DNA of 64,000 nt, taken from contig JAATGM010000051.1 in assembly GCA_015654675.1 (NCBI GenBank), positions 62,001 through 126,000 of the forward strand. Reading direction: 5' to 3'. This stretch comes from Planctomycetota bacterium (GTDB lineage: Bacteria > Planctomycetota > Phycisphaerae > UBA1845 > UTPLA1). Positions 8,336 to 18,045 of this stretch are shown here, one piece after another. The notes beneath the pieces are model-generated. The model had not been told where the DNA came from. It saw only the letters and a list, made by a program, of their open reading frames with translations, and did no database searches. The first letter of the stretch is position 1, and every line of letters starts with the position of its first letter. The position numbers and the translations under genes were made by a program.

Positions 8336-9076
8336 ATGGATACGTCGTTCCTACTTGAGACTTCACATCGGCCGTGGGCGCTGCCGGCGCGCGCGTGGCG
8401 GATGGCGATGGTGTGGCATGATCTGTTGTTCGCGCACTGGCCGGTAAAGAAGGAGGTGCTGCGGCCGTTGGTGCCGCGGGCATTGGAGATCGATACGTTT
8501 GGGGACGAGGCGTGGATTGGGGTGGTGCCGTTTCGGATGACGGGTGTGCGGCATCGGCTTATGCCGGCGCTGCCGTGGTTGTCGGCGTTCGCGGAGATCA
8601 ATGTGCGAACGTATGTAACCGCAGGCGGGCGGCCGGGAGTTTTGTTTCTCAGTCTGGATGCGGAGCGATTGATCGCCGTGAAGGCCGCGCGGGCGACGTA
8701 TTCGCTGCCTTATCATCTGGCGGCGATGCGGGCGGAGACGCGCGGGAATTTCGTCGCGTATTCGTCGCGTCGCGTTGCGGCTGAAGCGGAGTTTGTGGGG
8801 GAGTACGGGCCGAGCGACGTGGTGTTTTCGGCGCGGGCCGGGACGCTCGAGCACTGGCTGACGGAGCGGTATTGCCTCTACACGATGGATCGGCGCGGGC
8901 GGGCGTCGCGGGCGGACATCCATCATGTGCCGTGGTCGTTGCAACTCGCTGAGGCGGAAATTACGCGGAACTCGATGACGCGGCCGCTAGGGATCAGTCT
9001 GCCGGACACGCGGCCGGTGCTGCATTTTGCGAGGCGGTTGGACGTAGTGGCGTGGGGGCTGGAACGGGTCGTATGA
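8336..9076 (+). CDS. DUF2071 (YqjF-like) family protein
   Basis: The protein is 246 residues. The start ATG 8336 follows TCCTCCTGG. The N-terminus (MVWHDLLFAHWPV, then LRPLVPRALEIDTFGDEAWIGVVPF) and the middle (FAEINVRTYV, GRPGVLFLSLDAERL) are the hallmarks of DUF2071, a small soluble family with an acetoacetate-decarboxylase-like fold in related structures. Its biochemical role is not established. No signal peptide or membrane segment is visible. The last four bases overlap the start of the next membrane protein gene (ATGA), so the two are probably translationally coupled. Confidence 0.85.
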   Translation: MDTSFLLETSHRPWALPARAWRMAMVWHDLLFAHWPVKKEVLRPLVPRALEIDTFGDEAWIGVVPFRMTGVRHRLMPALPWLSAFAEINVRTYVTAGGRPGVLFLSLDAERLIAVKAARATYSLPYHLAAMRAETRGNFVAYSSRRVAAEAEFVGEYGPSDVVFSARAGTLEHWLTERYCLYTMDRRGRASRADIHHVPWSLQLAEAEITRNSMTRPLGISLPDTRPVLHFARRLDVVAWGLERVV

Positions 9077-10563
9077 TGGGGGTCATGGGTGATGGACTCG
9101 TCATCTCCAATCCACTGGGTGTGGCGCAGGCGCGATTGCTGTGCACGCCGAAGCGACATTTGCAGATCGCGATTGGGTATCCGGTCGGCGTCGCGGCACT
9201 GGCACTGATGGTGTATCGGGCGTCGCAGCCGATGACGGTGGCGACGCTGGCGACCGGCTTTGTGGCGATCGCAGCGGGGATTCAGTTTCTGCTGCTGGCG
9301 CCGGTCGCCTCCGGGGCGATTCGTCGGGCGATACAGCGGGACTATGCGACGGGAATGGTGGAGTCGCATCGGCTCACGGCGATGGGCTCATCGACGGTGA
9401 TCCTGGGATACGTCAGCGGCGCGACTTCTCAGGCGTTCACGCTGGCGGGGGCGAACTTTGCGATGGGGATGGTGGCGGCGGCGTTCATTCCGAACCGGCC
9501 GTTTGTCGAGTGGGCGATCGCGAACTTTTTTGTAATCTGCGTGGCGTTCGTGGTCTGGTCGATGACGACATTCATGGCAGTCGCGACCCAGGGGAAAAAC
9601 AATCTCGTCGGATTGCTGATGGCATTCGGAATCATGGGCGGAATCGCAGCATTTCATGCTCTGCCGCCGCTGTTGTTGATCATCGGGCCGATCCTGTTGC
9701 TGCTGCGGTTCCGAGGGGTCGCTACGGGGGTAACACCGCCAGCGGAAATGCTGCTGTCGATTCCGCTGCAGGTTGCAGTGGGATTCGTATTTTGCGCGGC
9801 GGCCGCGCGGAAGTATCGGCGGGCAGATGTGCAGGGATTTGACGCGGCGCTGGGACTGATCCTGCTGGCATTGATGGCGGTTTCGTGCTCGGCCGGACTG
9901 GCGATGGTGGATGGTTTTCGAAATTTCATCCCGGGCGACCCGTTGAGTGCGCCGATCGAGGCGATGACGCTTGCGACATCGATGTTTCTGACGATTGTGG
10001 CGATGCTCCCGATCGCGGCGGCGGCGCAGGCATCAGGGCGGTGGGAGCGGCGGCGGCTGGTGGATGCGGAGTTTGAGGATCGCGCGCCGCGCGGTTATTT
10101 GCTGGTGGCGCTGGCGGCGGTGGGGCTTGTTCTGCTCAGCATCGCGGTGGGCGACCTCGTGCATCATCAAGTGCGGGAGGTTGTCTCGGTTGCCGCCAAG
10201 GCGGGAATCTGTTTGTGCGTGGGACTGTTGGGGCTGGCGGGCTTTTTGCGGCGGGCCTATGCAACGCGGGACCGCGTCTGGTTTGCGGGGGCGGCGTTCT
10301 TCCTCGTTTTGTGGGTGCTGCCGATCGCGGCCGAGGTTGTATTTTACGTCTATGGCGAGAGCGAGGCGGCAGTGCGGACATTTACGCCGCTGATCGCGTT
10401 CTCTCCTGTGGGAGCAGCGTTTGCGATTACGCGCGAGCTGGACGTCCAGCTGTGGCCAGGGATCGTGACTCAATGCGTCATCGCGGTTTTTCTCTGTGCG
10501 CGTCGCAGTCGGGATCGGCGCGGAGAGGCGGTGAGGATAGAAACCGCCGCGCGAATGGGGTAG
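9073..10563 (+). CDS. Multi-pass membrane protein, unknown function
   Basis: The protein is about 496 residues with roughly twelve hydrophobic segments and short polar loops. The ATG at 9073 overlaps the DUF2071 stop; later ATGs at 9076 and 9085 are also possible. An early amphipathic region (MDG...PLGVAQARLLCTPKRH) is followed by evenly spaced helices, as in ABC-2 type permease-like proteins. No transporter signature was recognised and no ATPase is adjacent; an orphan ATPase lies at 24346-25284. Function unknown. thyX follows 47 bases later on the same strand. Confidence 0.65.
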   Translation: MMGVMGDGLVISNPLGVAQARLLCTPKRHLQIAIGYPVGVAALALMVYRASQPMTVATLATGFVAIAAGIQFLLLAPVASGAIRRAIQRDYATGMVESHRLTAMGSSTVILGYVSGATSQAFTLAGANFAMGMVAAAFIPNRPFVEWAIANFFVICVAFVVWSMTTFMAVATQGKNNLVGLLMAFGIMGGIAAFHALPPLLLIIGPILLLLRFRGVATGVTPPAEMLLSIPLQVAVGFVFCAAAARKYRRADVQGFDAALGLILLALMAVSCSAGLAMVDGFRNFIPGDPLSAPIEAMTLATSMFLTIVAMLPIAAAAQASGRWERRRLVDAEFEDRAPRGYLLVALAAVGLVLLSIAVGDLVHHQVREVVSVAAKAGICLCVGLLGLAGFLRRAYATRDRVWFAGAAFFLVLWVLPIAAEVVFYVYGESEAAVRTFTPLIAFSPVGAAFAITRELDVQLWPGIVTQCVIAVFLCARRSRDRRGEAVRIETAARMG

Positions 10564-10610
10564 AAACTGGCGCGGGGTATTGATCGGAACGGAGCGACGG
10601 AGTGGGCGCC

Positions 10611-11387
10611 ATGAAGATAATTCGCGAGCCGGGCGTGTTCATCGTTGGGCGGCAGATGATTGACGATGCGGAACTCGATCGATTTCTTGCCGAGCACGAC
10701 GTGAACACGTGGGAGACGGATACTGAGGTCGCGGGACAGAAGCTGGCGGAAGTCGCGGGGCGTGTCTGCTACATGTCGTTCGCGAAGCCGCGGCCGGGCG
10801 GCAATGCTGCGTATATCAAACATATTCTGGAAGTCGGGCATGGCAGCGTGCTGGAACACGCGGTGTGGAACGTGCTTTTCACCGGGGTGTCGCGAAGTTT
10901 TACGCATGAGCTGATCCGGCATCGGGCCGGGTTTGGGTATTCGCAGCTTTCGCAGCGATACGTCGATGAGGGCGTCGCTGAATATGTCGAGCCGGACATC
11001 ATTGCGGATGATCCGGAATGCCACGCGATTTTTGAGTCGGCGATGGCCGACGTGCATGCGGCGTATCTGAAGCTCGCGGATCGGCTGGGGGCGATGCTCA
11101 CGAACATCGAAGATAAGACGGCGCGGCGGAAAATGGCGCGGCAGGCGGCGCGATGCGTGTTGCCGAATGCGACCGAGACGAAGATTTTTGTGACGGCGAA
11201 TGCGCGCAGTTGGCGGCACTTTATTGAACTTCGGTGTAATGAATTCGCCGAGCCGGAAATTCGGAAGGTGGCGGCCGCGGTGTGCAAGGTGCTGCAGCGC
11301 GAAGCGCCCAACCTCTTTGGGGACTATACGTTTCGGCAATTAAGCGACGGGTCGGAAGTGGTTGAAACGCCGTTTCGGAAGGTTTGA
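10611..11387 (+). CDS. thyX: FAD-dependent thymidylate synthase
   Basis: The protein is 258 residues. ThyX makes dTMP from dUMP using methylene-tetrahydrofolate, FAD and NADPH. The ATG at 10611 is preferred over a GTG at 10602; GGAG lies 8-9 bases upstream. Recognisable elements are HGSVLEHAVWNVLFTGVSR, the signature RHRAGFGYSQLSQRY and a C-terminal substrate site NARSWRHFIELR. The signature is RHR-X8-S, one residue longer than the textbook RHR-X7-S, and codon-by-codon reading confirms the extra residue. No thyA is seen in the window. The TIGR03790-type gene follows, with its own likely promoter. Confidence 0.93.
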   Translation: MKIIREPGVFIVGRQMIDDAELDRFLAEHDVNTWETDTEVAGQKLAEVAGRVCYMSFAKPRPGGNAAYIKHILEVGHGSVLEHAVWNVLFTGVSRSFTHELIRHRAGFGYSQLSQRYVDEGVAEYVEPDIIADDPECHAIFESAMADVHAAYLKLADRLGAMLTNIEDKTARRKMARQAARCVLPNATETKIFVTANARSWRHFIELRCNEFAEPEIRKVAAAVCKVLQREAPNLFGDYTFRQLSDGSEVVETPFRKV

Positions 11388-11442
11388 GCGGGGCCCCGGG
11401 CGTTTGTGGTGGTCGGGTGGATCGGGCGCGGGGGTTTCGGCA

Positions 11443-11496
11443 TATAATGGCCATGCGGCGGCGGGGCTTGGGGGCTGCGCCGATTACCGGAGGGAG
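11443..11496 (+). promoter_or_regulatory. Candidate -10 box and strong Shine-Dalgarno before the 11501 gene
   Basis: A perfect TATAAT lies at 11443-11448 but no good -35 is visible. Its predicted start point (near 11455) is downstream of ATG 11447 and about level with ATG 11453, so neither can be the main start. GGAGGGAG at 11489-11496 sits 4 bases before GTG 11501. Together they favour the GTG start. Confidence 0.4.
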
Positions 11497-11500
11497 CAGC

Positions 11501-13063
11501 GTGCGGCTACTTAGCAGGGGCGGCGTCTGGGCGCGGTTGGCCGCGGTCGTGATCGCGCTGGCAGGCGGCGCGCGGATCAGCCGGGCGGACATTCTTCCAA
11601 ATCAAGTGCTGGTGGTGTTCAACTCGGCATCGGCTGAGGGGACCGCGCTGAAGAACGCCTACATGGCGGCGCATCCGGGGATTCCGGCGGTCAACGTGGT
11701 TGATCTGAACAATGCAGTATTGTTGACGCTGCCGGAAGTGGCGTATGCGACGTTCGTCGCCACGATACGTGACCCGATTCGAAATTATCTGGCGCAGCCG
11801 GGGCTTCCGGATGCGGACTCGATCATTGCGATCGTTCTAATCCGGCCGATTCCGCACCGAATTCAGGACAATACGAACGCGCCGGTCGGGGACACGCCGA
11901 GCCAAGCTTTGAATGAGTTTCTGGCGGGCGACGCTACGTTTGCCTCGGTGGACTCGGAATTGACGCTATTGTGGCAGAACCTCGAGGCGGGCGAGGCCGG
12001 CGGGTCGATGGACAGCCGATCGGACAATGCGATTACCAATCCATATTTCAAGTCGATGGTGGGGATCGACAGTTTTTCGCGGGCGAATATCACGGCGCAG
12101 CGGACGTTGACGGCGGTTGCGGGCGTGGCGTGGTTCACGAGCAGCTCGGGCATGACGCCGGGCGACATGTATGTCGTGAGCCGCATCGACGGGAACACGC
12201 AGGCCGATGCGCTGGCGGCACTGGGGCGGGCGCAGGGGCTGTATGTCAATCGGGCCGTGACGAAGGTGTTGCTGGATGCGTACAACACTGCGGCGCGGGC
12301 GCCGATTGACGACGACAATTTGTTTAACCCGCCGAGCGCCGATCCATTCTGGGGCGGGCCCGATTACGCGGACACGACGATGGCGCTTTCGATGAACGGC
12401 TGGAATGTGCGGTATGACCAGACGTTTGCGTTCATCACGCCGGCGCTGGAGCCGAATTTGCTGATTGCCTATGGGTCGTATGGCGGCAACCACAGTCTGG
12501 GCGGGGCCGGAGAAGCGCCGCCGGGCGGGGCGAATTACATCGTTGGGTATCGGTTTCCGAACGGGGCGATTTTCAACACGATCGAGTCTTACAATGCGCG
12601 CGGATTCAACGGGCAGGCGACTTTGTTCAACCAGTGCCAGATCGCGACGTTTCTGGCGGCGGGCGGGACCTTTGGCGTGGGCAATGTGTGGGAGCCGATC
12701 AGCCCGTTTGTGCCGGACAATGAGTTCCTGCTGCAGAACTTTCTGGTGAACGGGAGGACGTGGGGCGAGGCGGCCTGGTCTTCGATTCCCGCCCTGTCTT
12801 GGCAGGAGCTGGCGGTGGGCGATCCGCTGGCGAAGGCCAATGTGATTTACGATCCGGGGCTGCCGCGCGGCGATATGGATGGGAACGGGCGCGTTGACGG
12901 CGAGGACGTGCGATGGTTTGAGGTCGTGCTGGATGGTCGGATCGCGGAGTATCGGGCGGCGTTTCCGGCGCTGGATCCGCGGGCGCGCGGGGATTTTGAT
13001 GGGGACTATGCGGTGACGGCGACGGATGTGGGCGGGATGATTGCGGCGCTGCTGGGGCCGTAG
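11501..13063 (+). CDS. TIGR03790-family exported protein with dockerin-like tail
   Basis: The protein is 520 residues from GTG 11501, which gives a standard signal peptide (RLLSRGGVWARLAAVVIALAG, cut near ISRA/DIL). The body contains VLVVFNSASAEG, NYLAQPGLPD and MYVVSRIDGNTQADA, which fit the TIGR03790 family as recalled: secreted proteins of unknown role, often next to PEP-CTERM or dockerin systems. The last 60 residues are two EF-hand-like calcium loops, DMDGNGRVDGED and DFDGDYAVTATD, a dockerin-like module. The start choice is argued under the upstream regulatory entry. The gene ends 11 bases from the convergent PIN gene. Confidence 0.75.
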   Translation: MRLLSRGGVWARLAAVVIALAGGARISRADILPNQVLVVFNSASAEGTALKNAYMAAHPGIPAVNVVDLNNAVLLTLPEVAYATFVATIRDPIRNYLAQPGLPDADSIIAIVLIRPIPHRIQDNTNAPVGDTPSQALNEFLAGDATFASVDSELTLLWQNLEAGEAGGSMDSRSDNAITNPYFKSMVGIDSFSRANITAQRTLTAVAGVAWFTSSSGMTPGDMYVVSRIDGNTQADALAALGRAQGLYVNRAVTKVLLDAYNTAARAPIDDDNLFNPPSADPFWGGPDYADTTMALSMNGWNVRYDQTFAFITPALEPNLLIAYGSYGGNHSLGGAGEAPPGGANYIVGYRFPNGAIFNTIESYNARGFNGQATLFNQCQIATFLAAGGTFGVGNVWEPISPFVPDNEFLLQNFLVNGRTWGEAAWSSIPALSWQELAVGDPLAKANVIYDPGLPRGDMDGNGRVDGEDVRWFEVVLDGRIAEYRAAFPALDPRARGDFDGDYAVTATDVGGMIAALLGP

Positions 13064-13074
13064 GCGCGGCGGGG

Positions 13075-13476
13075 TTAGGTTAGGACCATCTTGAAGCCGG
13101 CCTGGGTGAAGTGTTGGTCGGTGGTGGCTGCTTCCGTGATGCGAAGCTGTTTCATGATTTGAAATGAAATGCAGTCCGTCAGTGACCAGTCTTTGTCGAC
13201 TCGGGCGGCGTAGAGTTCCTGGCCTTTTGCAAACCAACGCTGGCTCGCAGGTACAACGAAGATGAGCCTGTGTCTCTGAATATCTGCGCACATGCGGACA
13301 GCCACGCCGCGCAATCGCCCGCGCGCGGCGGAATTGAGCAACTCGAGGAGCACCCAAGTCGTAGTGACGAAGCGACCGGGGTATGAGCGCAACCATCGGT
13401 CGGCGGCGGCAAACCACTGATCATTGGGATTCAGAAGTGCGAGATAGAAACTCGTGTCCGCGAAGACGTTTTTCAT
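13075..13476 (-). CDS. PIN-domain ribonuclease toxin (VapC-like)
   Basis: The protein is 133 residues. It has the acidic PIN-fold pattern: FADTSFYLALL (Asp near residue 7), an acidic residue in VLLELLNSAARGR, DWSLTDCISFQIM with the third Asp, and TTDQHF near the end. Such proteins are Mg-dependent ribonucleases, most often the toxin half of a VapBC-type pair. The ATG overlaps the stop codon of the upstream small gene (ATGA), which is the usual antitoxin-first order. The target RNA cannot be predicted. It converges with the TIGR03790-type gene. Confidence 0.88.
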   Translation of the reverse strand: MKNVFADTSFYLALLNPNDQWFAAADRWLRSYPGRFVTTTWVLLELLNSAARGRLRGVAVRMCADIQRHRLIFVVPASQRWFAKGQELYAARVDKDWSLTDCISFQIMKQLRITEAATTDQHFTQAGFKMVLT

Positions 13477-13748
13477 CTTTTCGGAGTGCCGTAGAGATAG
13501 TGATCATGTTGTTCAGCGAAGTCGGCCGGCAGTCCCTTCACTTTTCCGGCGTATTTGAGCAGCATTTTTGCCATTGATGAGAGCTTCTCAGGTGCTGGTT
13601 TTCGCTTTGCCTTCGTTGTCGCGGACTTTTTACGCGGAGCGTGCGATTGCTCCGGAATCGCGTGGACACGCACCCTGGTTCCGTCTTTCAGCCGCGCGCT
13701 GCGTTCCAAGACGATTACGCCGTTCTTGACGGTTCCGCTATAGCTCAT
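13473..13748 (-). CDS. Predicted antitoxin of the PIN pair
   Basis: The protein is 91 residues from ATG 13748. It opens with YSGTVKNGVIVLERSARLK, a beta-rich motif recalled from small antitoxin-like proteins (AF2212/DUF104 type) placed before PIN toxins. It then has a Lys/Arg/Pro-rich linker (KKSATTKAKRKPAPEK) and a C-terminal LPADFAEQHDHYLYG segment that probably binds the toxin. The longer reading frame to 13802 is less likely. It overlaps the toxin gene by four bases. Autoregulation is typical of such pairs, but no operator was identified. Confidence 0.75.
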   Translation of the reverse strand: MSYSGTVKNGVIVLERSARLKDGTRVRVHAIPEQSHAPRKKSATTKAKRKPAPEKLSSMAKMLLKYAGKVKGLPADFAEQHDHYLYGTPKR

Positions 13749-13808
13749 GGGGCTACACCTCGGCTTAGATTTTATCGTCGGCATTCGCCAGCGAAAAGTC
13801 ACACTCGG

Positions 13809-14417
13809 CTAGTTCGGGCTAATTACAATCGCCTTGGGCATGGTGGGGCAATAGTACTGGCAGATTCCGCAGCCGACGCAGCCGCGGCCGGCGTTCATTT
13901 CTGGGTCGATGACGTGCACGCGGCCGTCGGTGCCGAGCACAATGGCGGTGTCGCCCAGCGGGCAGCGCTCGATGCAGATCTTGCAATCTTCGCCTTTGGA
14001 TCGGACGCAGACTTCGTGGCGGACCTTGGCGAGGCCCATGCGGATGTCGAAGCGGTCAACCAGGGTGAGGGCGCCGCTGGGGCAGGCCTTCATGCAGGCG
14101 AGCTCGTCGCAGATGACACAGGCGGAGAGGTCTGGGTCGATGACCGGCGTGCCGCGCAGATTCTCGTCGTCGGTCTGGTAGAGGATGATGCACTTGGCGG
14201 GGCAGGCGTCGGCGCAGGCGCCGCAGCGGAAGCAGGTGTCTAGGAATTGCTTTTCGGGTTTCGCGCCGGGCGGGCGGAGGCGCTCGCGGAGGATAGGGAG
14301 CTGAATCGGGAGGCGTTTTTCGATAGCGTCGGCGAGCGGGCGGAGGATTTTGGCGAATCCGGCGGCGAAAAAGCGGCGGCGGTCCTGCGGGCGGTCTTCG
14401 GGGGATTCGTCAGGCAT
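13809..14417 (-). CDS. Ferredoxin-type protein with multiple 4Fe-4S motifs
   Basis: The protein is 202 residues and lacks a signal peptide. Cysteine motifs in order: CFRCGACADACPAKC, CVICDELACMKACP, CKICIERCP and CVGCGICQYYCPT. These would bind about four 4Fe-4S clusters, as in NapG/MauM-like or other electron-transfer ferredoxins. The N-terminal 60 residues are basic and amphipathic and could contact a partner. No dehydrogenase or oxidoreductase gene lies next to it, so the partner is unknown. Its start overlaps the upstream small zinc-ribbon gene by 8 bases, so the two are probably co-translated. Confidence 0.85.
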   Translation of the reverse strand: MPDESPEDRPQDRRRFFAAGFAKILRPLADAIEKRLPIQLPILRERLRPPGAKPEKQFLDTCFRCGACADACPAKCIILYQTDDENLRGTPVIDPDLSACVICDELACMKACPSGALTLVDRFDIRMGLAKVRHEVCVRSKGEDCKICIERCPLGDTAIVLGTDGRVHVIDPEMNAGRGCVGCGICQYYCPTMPKAIVISPN

Positions 14418-14649
14418 TGGGGGCAGCCGGGGTCGGGGGTTTGGCCGGTGCGGGTTTGGGGGCGAGCTTTTTTTCGATCGCCTTGATGCGCTTGTTCATA
14501 CTCTCGAGGACGGCGCGGACGGTATCGGGGAGCAGGGCGCAGTTGTCGCAATAGAAGCGGGTGGCGCGGGATTTGATGATGGGGTAGTCGTAATTACCGT
14601 TGCAGGAGCGGCAGCTGCGGATTTGGAGTTCGGGGTCTCGATCGGGCAT
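14410..14649 (-). CDS. Small zinc-ribbon protein with coiled-coil tail
   Basis: The protein is 79 residues from ATG 14649. CRSCNGNYDY then YCDNC gives a four-cysteine zinc knuckle. A charged helix follows (VRAVLESMNKRIKAIEKKL) and a Pro/Ala tail ends the protein. It could be a structural or RNA/DNA-binding adapter; no family was recognised. It overlaps the ferredoxin start and lies 10 bases downstream of a CPECG membrane protein gene. A broken copy of its first codons exists at 15325-15387. Confidence 0.7.
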   Translation of the reverse strand: MPDRDPELQIRSCRSCNGNYDYPIIKSRATRFYCDNCALLPDTVRAVLESMNKRIKAIEKKLAPKPAPAKPPTPAAPNA

Positions 14650-14659
14650 ATGGGCGATT

Positions 14660-15268
14660 CTAAGTGGGCGGCGGAGGCGATTCCAATTGCGTGCTCGACT
14701 TGGCGATCGACGTGCCGCATTCGGGGCATTTGCCGGAGGTGTTGGCGGTGAGGTTGTAGCCGCACCTTGGGCAGGGAGCGGGGTTGCGCGCCGCACGAGA
14801 ACGAGCGAAGGCGACAACGGTCAAGCTTGTCGCAGGAACCGCAATGAGCCAGAGTGGAAGTTCCAACATATATTGGTTGAGCGAATTTGGCGGCGATGCA
14901 GAACTAGATGGCGCATTGAAGACTATGCCTGATTGATCCAGCAGATCGGTGGATGAATAGCTTGGCATCCGAGGTAGCAGTGCCCGCCAATTTGGGAAGG
15001 CGTGCGAGCCGTCGAGCCCATCGAAGGCAGCCGGACCGACGGCAAAATCGATGCGGCTCGTATAACCGCCCACTACGCGAAGTCTCTCGACATCTGCGCC
15101 AGTCCATGGCCTCAGTCGAATATCGAGAATGCCCGATCGAAGCTCCAACTCTATCCGGCCGGTCGTGAGATTGAGTGTTCCGAAGAGGCAAAACGCCCAT
15201 GCCGCCAGTGCAACGAGCGATGTCGCGACGCACACCCAACGTAGTTGGCTGGGTCGAGCGCGGCTCAC
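14660..15268 (-). CDS. Membrane protein with C-terminal CPECG zinc ribbon
   Basis: The protein is 202 residues from a GTG at 15268; no ATG is available in frame and no clear Shine-Dalgarno is seen, so the start is uncertain. One membrane segment lies at about 10-30 (RWVCVATSLVALAAWAFCLF) and a second near 138-155. Between them is a probably extracytoplasmic domain of about 100 residues with no recognised fold. The tail, CPRCGYNLTANTSGKCPECG, is the same zinc ribbon as at 1866 and 15398. The 3' end of this gene and the start of the next are duplicated upstream. Confidence 0.65.
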   Translation of the reverse strand: MSRARPSQLRWVCVATSLVALAAWAFCLFGTLNLTTGRIELELRSGILDIRLRPWTGADVERLRVVGGYTSRIDFAVGPAAFDGLDGSHAFPNWRALLPRMPSYSSTDLLDQSGIVFNAPSSSASPPNSLNQYMLELPLWLIAVPATSLTVVAFARSRAARNPAPCPRCGYNLTANTSGKCPECGTSIAKSSTQLESPPPPT

Positions 15269-15324
15269 GCTTGCGCGCGCGTGAGGGTATTTGAATACGA
15301 ATGATGCACGGCAGCGTTTCTAGC

Positions 15325-15387
15325 CTATTTCCAGCGTCGAGTTCTTGCCCGTCTCAAGATTTGGACTTGGGGGTCTCGGTCGGGCAT
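15325..15387 (-). pseudogene. Truncated copy of the 14410-14649 zinc-ribbon gene
   Basis: The ATG at 15387 begins MPDRDPQVQI, against MPDRDPELQI in the intact gene at 14649. The frame then leaves the homology and stops after 20 codons. About 60 bases around the start, including the upstream TTAGAATCGCCCAT spacer, are nearly identical in both places. This shows a partial tandem duplication. Confidence 0.7.
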
Positions 15388-15397
15388 ATGGGCGATT

Positions 15398-15763
15398 CTA
15401 AGTGTTGGGCGGGGTCGATTCCATTTGCATGTCGGATTTGGGAATCGGCGTACCGCATTCGGGGCAGCGGCCGGAGCGATTGCCGGCCAGGTTGTAGCCG
15501 CAGACGCCGCAGTGCGCGTATGGCATTTGTTGAAGCGAGCGGCGCACCCTGATTCCCTGAATGAACATCGCAATCGCGGCAGCGAAGCATGCGAGCGGGA
15601 TGCAGCGTGCGGGCCATAGTGGGAAATTGCGGCTGGTAGTGAACGAGTCGGCAAACAAGGCGCCCGAACAGAGCAGGACCAGCGCGCCAACGGGATAATT
15701 TGACGGCCGGGAGCGCTCGCGCGCCAGCAACTGGCGCATTCGATGCAGGCGACCGTAAGGCAT
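15398..15763 (-). CDS. Small two-TM protein with CPECG zinc ribbon
   Basis: The protein is 121 residues from ATG 15763. Two hydrophobic helices (VGALVLLCSGALFADSF and ARCIPLACFAAAIAMFI) precede CGVCGYNLAGNRSGRCPECG. The last 25 residues and the downstream spacer match the gene ending at 14660 closely, but the N-terminal halves differ, so only the tail region was duplicated. It starts 12 bases after the prkA stop and is probably in the prkA transcript. Function unknown. Confidence 0.7.
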   Translation of the reverse strand: MPYGRLHRMRQLLARERSRPSNYPVGALVLLCSGALFADSFTTSRNFPLWPARCIPLACFAAAIAMFIQGIRVRRSLQQMPYAHCGVCGYNLAGNRSGRCPECGTPIPKSDMQMESTPPNT

Positions 15764-15775
15764 GTTGTATAAGCC

Positions 15776-17836
<2,061 letters not shown>

Positions 17837-18045
17837 GGCTGGCTGCCTCCCGGCTGAGTTTTTTCCGCATGCGCGGCTCGTACCATTCTAGGATCGGCGA
17901 AAGCGTGGGAATCAACACACTCGGCCAAGCTCGGGCCGAGCGCGACTGGCACGCGTGAGGGGATTGCGACGCACATGATCGTCGGGCGCGGATCGTATCG
18001 ACGGAGCGGGGTGAAGGCAATCGCGGCGGGGAGAACGGTAAACGA
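17837..18045. other. rnc-prkA spacer
   Basis: This 209-base spacer has no credible gene. It holds a 7-bp hairpin at 17920-17940 (CTCGGCC/GGCCGAG, 7-base loop) without a U-tract. Transcription from rnc could run on into prkA; no promoter was clearly recognised. Confidence 0.4.

Noticed and set aside
17920-17940. Hairpin in the rnc-prkA spacer
   Set aside because: It lacks a U-tract on either strand, so it was not called a terminator.
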